DNA of 6,548 bases, taken from NCBI GenBank assembly GCA_026645375.1, contig JAPFFX010000303.1, positions 1 through 6,548 on the forward strand, given 5' to 3'. Numbering within the stretch: the stretch's first letter is position 1; each line of letters begins with the position of its first letter. This DNA comes from Citricoccus sp. WCRC_4. Its GTDB lineage: Bacteria; Actinomycetota; Actinomycetes; Actinomycetales; Micrococcaceae. The position numbers and the translations under genes were made by a program. Shown here in pieces: positions 3,818 through 6,548 of the stretch. The notes beneath the pieces are model-generated. The model did no database searches and was not told the DNA's origin. It saw nothing but the letters and a program-made list of their open reading frames with translations.

Positions 3818-6109
3818 ATGCAGCCAAGGACATCCTTGCTGGCCGGCGTGATCACCGTAGGGCTCGTCTTCGCCCCCGCCGCAGCGCTCCCGGCTTCTGC
3901 CGACACCACCGTCCCGACCGTGACCGCAGAGGAGGCCATCGAGGCCGCCGCCACCCCGGCCGCCGAGGGCGCGGAGAAGATCTCGCTCCTGAGCTTCAAT
4001 GACTTCCACGGCGCCCTGTCCTCCGACTTCTCCGGCACGCAGTTCGCCGACACCGTGGAGGACTATCGCGCCGCGTTCGAGGCCGCCCAGGGTGAGGGTT
4101 CCACCCTGTTCACCAGCGCCGGGGACCTGATCGGTGCCTCGGCCTCGGTGTCCAACGTCCAGCAGGACGAACCGACCCTGGAGATCATGAACGCCCTCGG
4201 CCTGGACGTCTCGGCCGCCGGCAACCACGAGTTCGACAAGGGCCTGGACGACCTGCAGGACCGCGTGCTGGAGATCGCGGACTTCGACATCCTGGCCGCG
4301 AACTTCGTGGACCCGGAGACCAAGGACCCGGTCCTGTCCTCCCACGAGGTGTTCGAGGTGGGCGGCGTCACGGTCGCCGTGATCGGTGCCGTGCCGAACA
4401 ACCTCTACGCCACCACCACCGGCGCCGGCCTCGAGGGCAACGAGGTCCCGTACCACGTGGATGCCGTCAACGAGGTCGCCCGGATGCTCTCGGACGGCGT
4501 CGAGGACGAGGACAACGACGAGGCCGACATCATCGTGGCCTCCTACCACGACGGTGCCGACGGCACCGGCTCGCTCGCGGAGGAGACCGCCCGCTCCGAG
4601 GTCTTCGAGCGCATCGTCAACGACACCGACCCGGCAGTGGACGTGATCTTCAACGGCCACTCCCACCAGGCGTACGACTACGACACCACCGTCCCCACCG
4701 AGGACGGCCCCAAGAACCGCCCGGTGGTGCAGGCCGGGCAGTCCGGCAACCTGCTCGCCGCCGTCGAGCTCGAGATCGACGCCGAGACCTCCGAGGTCCT
4801 CGGATACGAGTCCTCGCTGATCGAGCAGTCGGAACAGGACGCCGCAGCCGCCGCCGCGGAGTCCGAGGCCACCGCCGCCGTCTACGCCCTGGAGCAGGCG
4901 GCCGTCGCGGAGTTCGAGGAGCTGCAGAAGACCGAGATCGGTGAGATCGACGCGTCGATCACCACCGACTACCGCGTACGCATCGCGGAATCGGGCTCCT
5001 GGCGCGCCGGCGGCACCCGGCGGCAGGAGACCACCCTGGGCAACTGGGCCGCCAACGCCCTCAAGGACAGGGTCGCCCTGTCCAACCCCGCCGTCGACCT
5101 GGGCGTGACCAACTCCGGCGGGCTGCGCGCCGAACTGCTGTACGACCAGTTCACCGCGGGCGGTGAGTTCACCGCCAAGCCAACCGCCGCGCACGGCAAG
5201 GTGACCCTCGGCGAGGTCCTCGACTTCGCCCCGTTCGGCAACACCCTGGTCTACTTCGACCTCCCGGGCTCCTCGATCAAGCAGGTCCTCGAGGAGAACT
5301 GGCAGAACGGCCAGAAGACCAACCACCTGGGCTGGTCCGAGGAGCTGACCTACACCTTCGACGAGTCCCGTGCGCAGGACGACAAGGTCACCGGCCTCTG
5401 GATCGGCGGCGAGCCGGTGGAGATGGACCAGATGTACACCATCGCCACCCTGTCCTTCCTGGGTGACACCTCCTGGGTCGGCACCGGGAACCCCGCCCCC
5501 GACGGCTACGAGGGCTTCGCCACCGGCCAGCAGGGTTACGTCGACCTGGGCATCATGGACAACCAGGCGTACCAGGAGTACATCGAGGCGCAGACCGCCG
5601 CCAACGGCGACATCCGCCCGGACTTCTCCAAGAACTCCGTGGAAGTGACCGGCGCCCCCGAGACGGTGGCCCCCGGTGAGGAGATCGTCCTGACCCTGGA
5701 CGACCTCGAGCTGGACTCCGACGGCGCCGGCGAGGCCACCGGTGTCGCCGTGGCCTTCGAGGCCGCCGACGGCACGGTGACCGTGCTCGGCTCCCAGGAC
5801 ATCGCCGCCGAGGGCGAGACCGTCACCCTCGCCGGGATCTCGGCTCCCGGGACCGCGGTCGAGGGCACCCTCGTCATGACCGTGACCTACGACGACCGGT
5901 ACGCCTCCGCCTCCCAGGTGCGCCTCCCGCTCAGCGTCAGCGGCACCGGCCAGCCAGGCACCGGCACGGACCACCCGAACAAGGGGCCCGGCAACGACAG
6001 CGGCCGGGACAACCCGAACAGGGGCCCCGGCAACAACAGCGGCAACAACGACGGCGGCCGCGCCCCCGGTGAGAACCGGGGCAACGGCACCGGCCCGCGC
6101 TGGTCCTGA
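3818..6109 (+). CDS. Secreted 5'-nucleotidase / UDP-sugar hydrolase with disordered repeat tail
   Basis: Exported metallophosphatase that removes phosphate from nucleotides (and may hydrolyse UDP-sugars), yielding nucleosides and Pi outside the cell. From ATG 3818 it has 763 residues. Signal peptide: 1-28, with hydrophobic core about 6-23 and cleavage after A-S-A (residue 28). Metallophosphatase domain about 54-325: NDFHG (61-65), GDLIGAS (102-108), GNHEFD (135-140), SYHDG (242-246) and GHSH (280-283), which supply the di-metal ligands D62, H64, D103, N136, H244, H281 and H283. An Ala-rich helix (about 340-370) links to the nucleotidase C-domain, about 371-603, with TNSGGLR (431-437) and APFGNTL (471-477). 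Next is a beta-rich Ig-like segment (about 607-708), then a Gly/Asn/Pro tail (709-763) with two PNxGPGNxSG units. No LPXTG anchor is seen, so release or loose wall association is likely. A GAGGA SD (3802-3806) lies 11 nt before the ATG, a little far. The alternative start at 3713 would bury the signal peptide. The gene ends ahead of a strong hairpin terminator. Confidence 0.93.
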   Translation: MQPRTSLLAGVITVGLVFAPAAALPASADTTVPTVTAEEAIEAAATPAAEGAEKISLLSFNDFHGALSSDFSGTQFADTVEDYRAAFEAAQGEGSTLFTSAGDLIGASASVSNVQQDEPTLEIMNALGLDVSAAGNHEFDKGLDDLQDRVLEIADFDILAANFVDPETKDPVLSSHEVFEVGGVTVAVIGAVPNNLYATTTGAGLEGNEVPYHVDAVNEVARMLSDGVEDEDNDEADIIVASYHDGADGTGSLAEETARSEVFERIVNDTDPAVDVIFNGHSHQAYDYDTTVPTEDGPKNRPVVQAGQSGNLLAAVELEIDAETSEVLGYESSLIEQSEQDAAAAAAESEATAAVYALEQAAVAEFEELQKTEIGEIDASITTDYRVRIAESGSWRAGGTRRQETTLGNWAANALKDRVALSNPAVDLGVTNSGGLRAELLYDQFTAGGEFTAKPTAAHGKVTLGEVLDFAPFGNTLVYFDLPGSSIKQVLEENWQNGQKTNHLGWSEELTYTFDESRAQDDKVTGLWIGGEPVEMDQMYTIATLSFLGDTSWVGTGNPAPDGYEGFATGQQGYVDLGIMDNQAYQEYIEAQTAANGDIRPDFSKNSVEVTGAPETVAPGEEIVLTLDDLELDSDGAGEATGVAVAFEAADGTVTVLGSQDIAAEGETVTLAGISAPGTAVEGTLVMTVTYDDRYASASQVRLPLSVSGTGQPGTGTDHPNKGPGNDSGRDNPNRGPGNNSGNNDGGRAPGENRGNGTGPRWS

Positions 6110-6149
6110 TCGACGCACTGACGTGGACGGAACACCGACCGTCACGGTG

Positions 6150-6178
6150 ATGCCCCCGGGATTCGTCCCCGGGGGCAT
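6150..6178 (+). terminator. Strong hairpin terminator after the nucleotidase gene
   Basis: Perfect 11-bp stem: ATGCCCCCGGG (6150-6160) and CCCGGGGGCAT (6168-6178), 7-nt loop, 40 nt after the stop. There is no U-run, as is common for high-GC actinobacterial terminators. It separates the nucleotidase from the next gene, so the two secreted enzymes are probably transcribed separately. Confidence 0.75.
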
Positions 6179-6269
6179 TGCCGTCCCCGGGCCCGGCCGG
6201 ACGGTACCGCGCCGCCGTCCACCCGCGGCCAACCACCGGACACCGGCCGTTCAGCGTCGCATGTGACCA

Positions 6270-6291
6270 TGTCAACCGTCCTTCACCGCTC
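6270..6291 (+). promoter_or_regulatory. PHO-box-like 11-nt direct repeat upstream of the lamin-tail gene
   Basis: Two adjacent 11-mers, TGTCAACCGTC (6270-6280) and CTTCACCGCTC (6281-6291), carry TCA at the same offset and approximate the GTTCACC unit of actinobacterial PhoP sites. A further GTTCAGC at 6249 is out of register by one base. The site ends 21 nt before the ATG at 6313, close for an activator unless the mRNA has a very short leader. Confidence 0.3.
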
Positions 6292-6312
6292 GCACCCACC
6301 GAAAGTGACTCC

Positions 6313-6548
6313 ATGAAGACCACCCACCGCCTGACCGCCGTCGGGGCCTCGCTGGCCCTGCTCTCCGCGGCCGTCATCGTCCCCGCCCAGGCCTCGCCCG
6401 CGGGTGACGACGTCGTCATCAGCGAGGCCTACACGAACGGCGGGTCGGCCAACGCCGTCTACACGCACAAGTTCGTCGAGCTCTACAACCCCACGGACTC
6501 CCCGGTCTCCCTGGAGGGCTGGTCCCTGCAGTACCGTTCCTCCGGTGG
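6313..6548 (+). CDS. Secreted lamin-tail-domain protein, probably extracellular nuclease (3' end outside window)
   Basis: Only the first 78 codons are visible. Residues 1-27 form a signal peptide (MKTTHR n-region, Ala/Leu core, cleavage after A-Q-A). From about 32 the sequence DDVVISEAYTNGG, then FVELYNPTDSPVSLEGWSLQY (54-74), is a typical lamin-tail (LTD) domain start. In Actinobacteria this opening, with the E-Y/A-NGG and FVELYNPT-GW-QYRS pattern, is most often the N-terminus of large ExeM/NucH-type secreted endonuclease/exonuclease/phosphatase proteins, which degrade extracellular DNA. The catalytic domain lies outside the window, so the nuclease call is inference; other LTD-bearing surface proteins are possible. 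The SD is weak (GAAAG, 6301-6305, 7 nt spacing). The preceding gene is a secreted 5'-nucleotidase, a sensible partner. Confidence 0.75.
   Translation, partial: MKTTHRLTAVGASLALLSAAVIVPAQASPAGDDVVISEAYTNGGSANAVYTHKFVELYNPTDSPVSLEGWSLQYRSSG

Noticed and set aside
3695..6232. 845-codon open frame on the minus strand opposite the nucleotidase gene
   Set aside because: Antisense shadow of a high-GC gene: Gly/Val/Arg-rich with no domain, and the plus strand encodes a complete motif-bearing enzyme.
1..6548. CRISPR array, rRNA genes, toxin-antitoxin or phage-defence genes
   Set aside because: No regularly spaced repeats, no rRNA-like stretch and no small paired frames of these types were seen on either strand.

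Overview
High-GC window with Shine-Dalgarno (SD) and leaderless starts, Sec-exported enzymes with Gly/Asn-rich tails, and protein families typical of Actinobacteria; a member of the Micrococcaceae (Kocuria/Micrococcus/Arthrobacter relatives) is plausible. That placement is inferred from style and was not tested by a search.

Layout. (1) 1-1532, minus strand: most of a BetT-type choline transporter of the BCCT family, with its C-terminus cut by the window edge. (2) 1533-1707: a compact divergent control region. Two opposed promoter candidates share almost the same 30 bp, and each places its -10 box 7 nt from an ATG. On the betT side that ATG opens an 11-codon reading frame that ends directly against a perfect 9-bp hairpin, which resembles an attenuator. 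A 23-bp dyad lies inside this small frame. (3) 1708-2908, plus strand: a TetR-family regulator followed tightly by two overlapping small multidrug resistance (SMR) genes. The SMR pair is wrecked: a nonsense codon at codon 3 of the first, and in the second a Glu-to-Lys change at the essential carboxylate, a 1-nt deletion and a nonsense codon. The regulator is intact, so it appears to have outlived its targets. (4) 2909-3817: no intact gene. The stretch holds the C-terminal stub of what looks like an IS110-family transposase, two inverted repeats and a tRNA-like 3' end fragment, the kind of debris left by insertion and deletion of mobile DNA. (5) 3818-6109, plus strand: a secreted two-domain 5'-nucleotidase/UDP-sugar hydrolase (UshA/NT5E superfamily) with a disordered repeat tail, closed by a strong hairpin terminator. 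(6) 6313 to the window end: the start of a second secreted protein with a lamin-tail domain, most likely an extracellular ExeM/NucH-type nuclease.

How it works together. The two exported enzymes make sense as a nucleic-acid scavenging unit: a nuclease would release nucleotides and the nucleotidase would strip phosphate to give importable nucleosides and Pi. Direct repeats with 11-nt spacing resembling PHO boxes lie upstream of both, but weakly. BetT imports choline for glycine betaine synthesis under osmotic stress and is not obviously linked to the SMR remnant except through the shared promoter region. I found no clear new defence or enzymatic system. The most unusual items are the mirror-image betT/TetR control region with its possible leaderless attenuator, and the multiply broken SMR pair beside an intact regulator.
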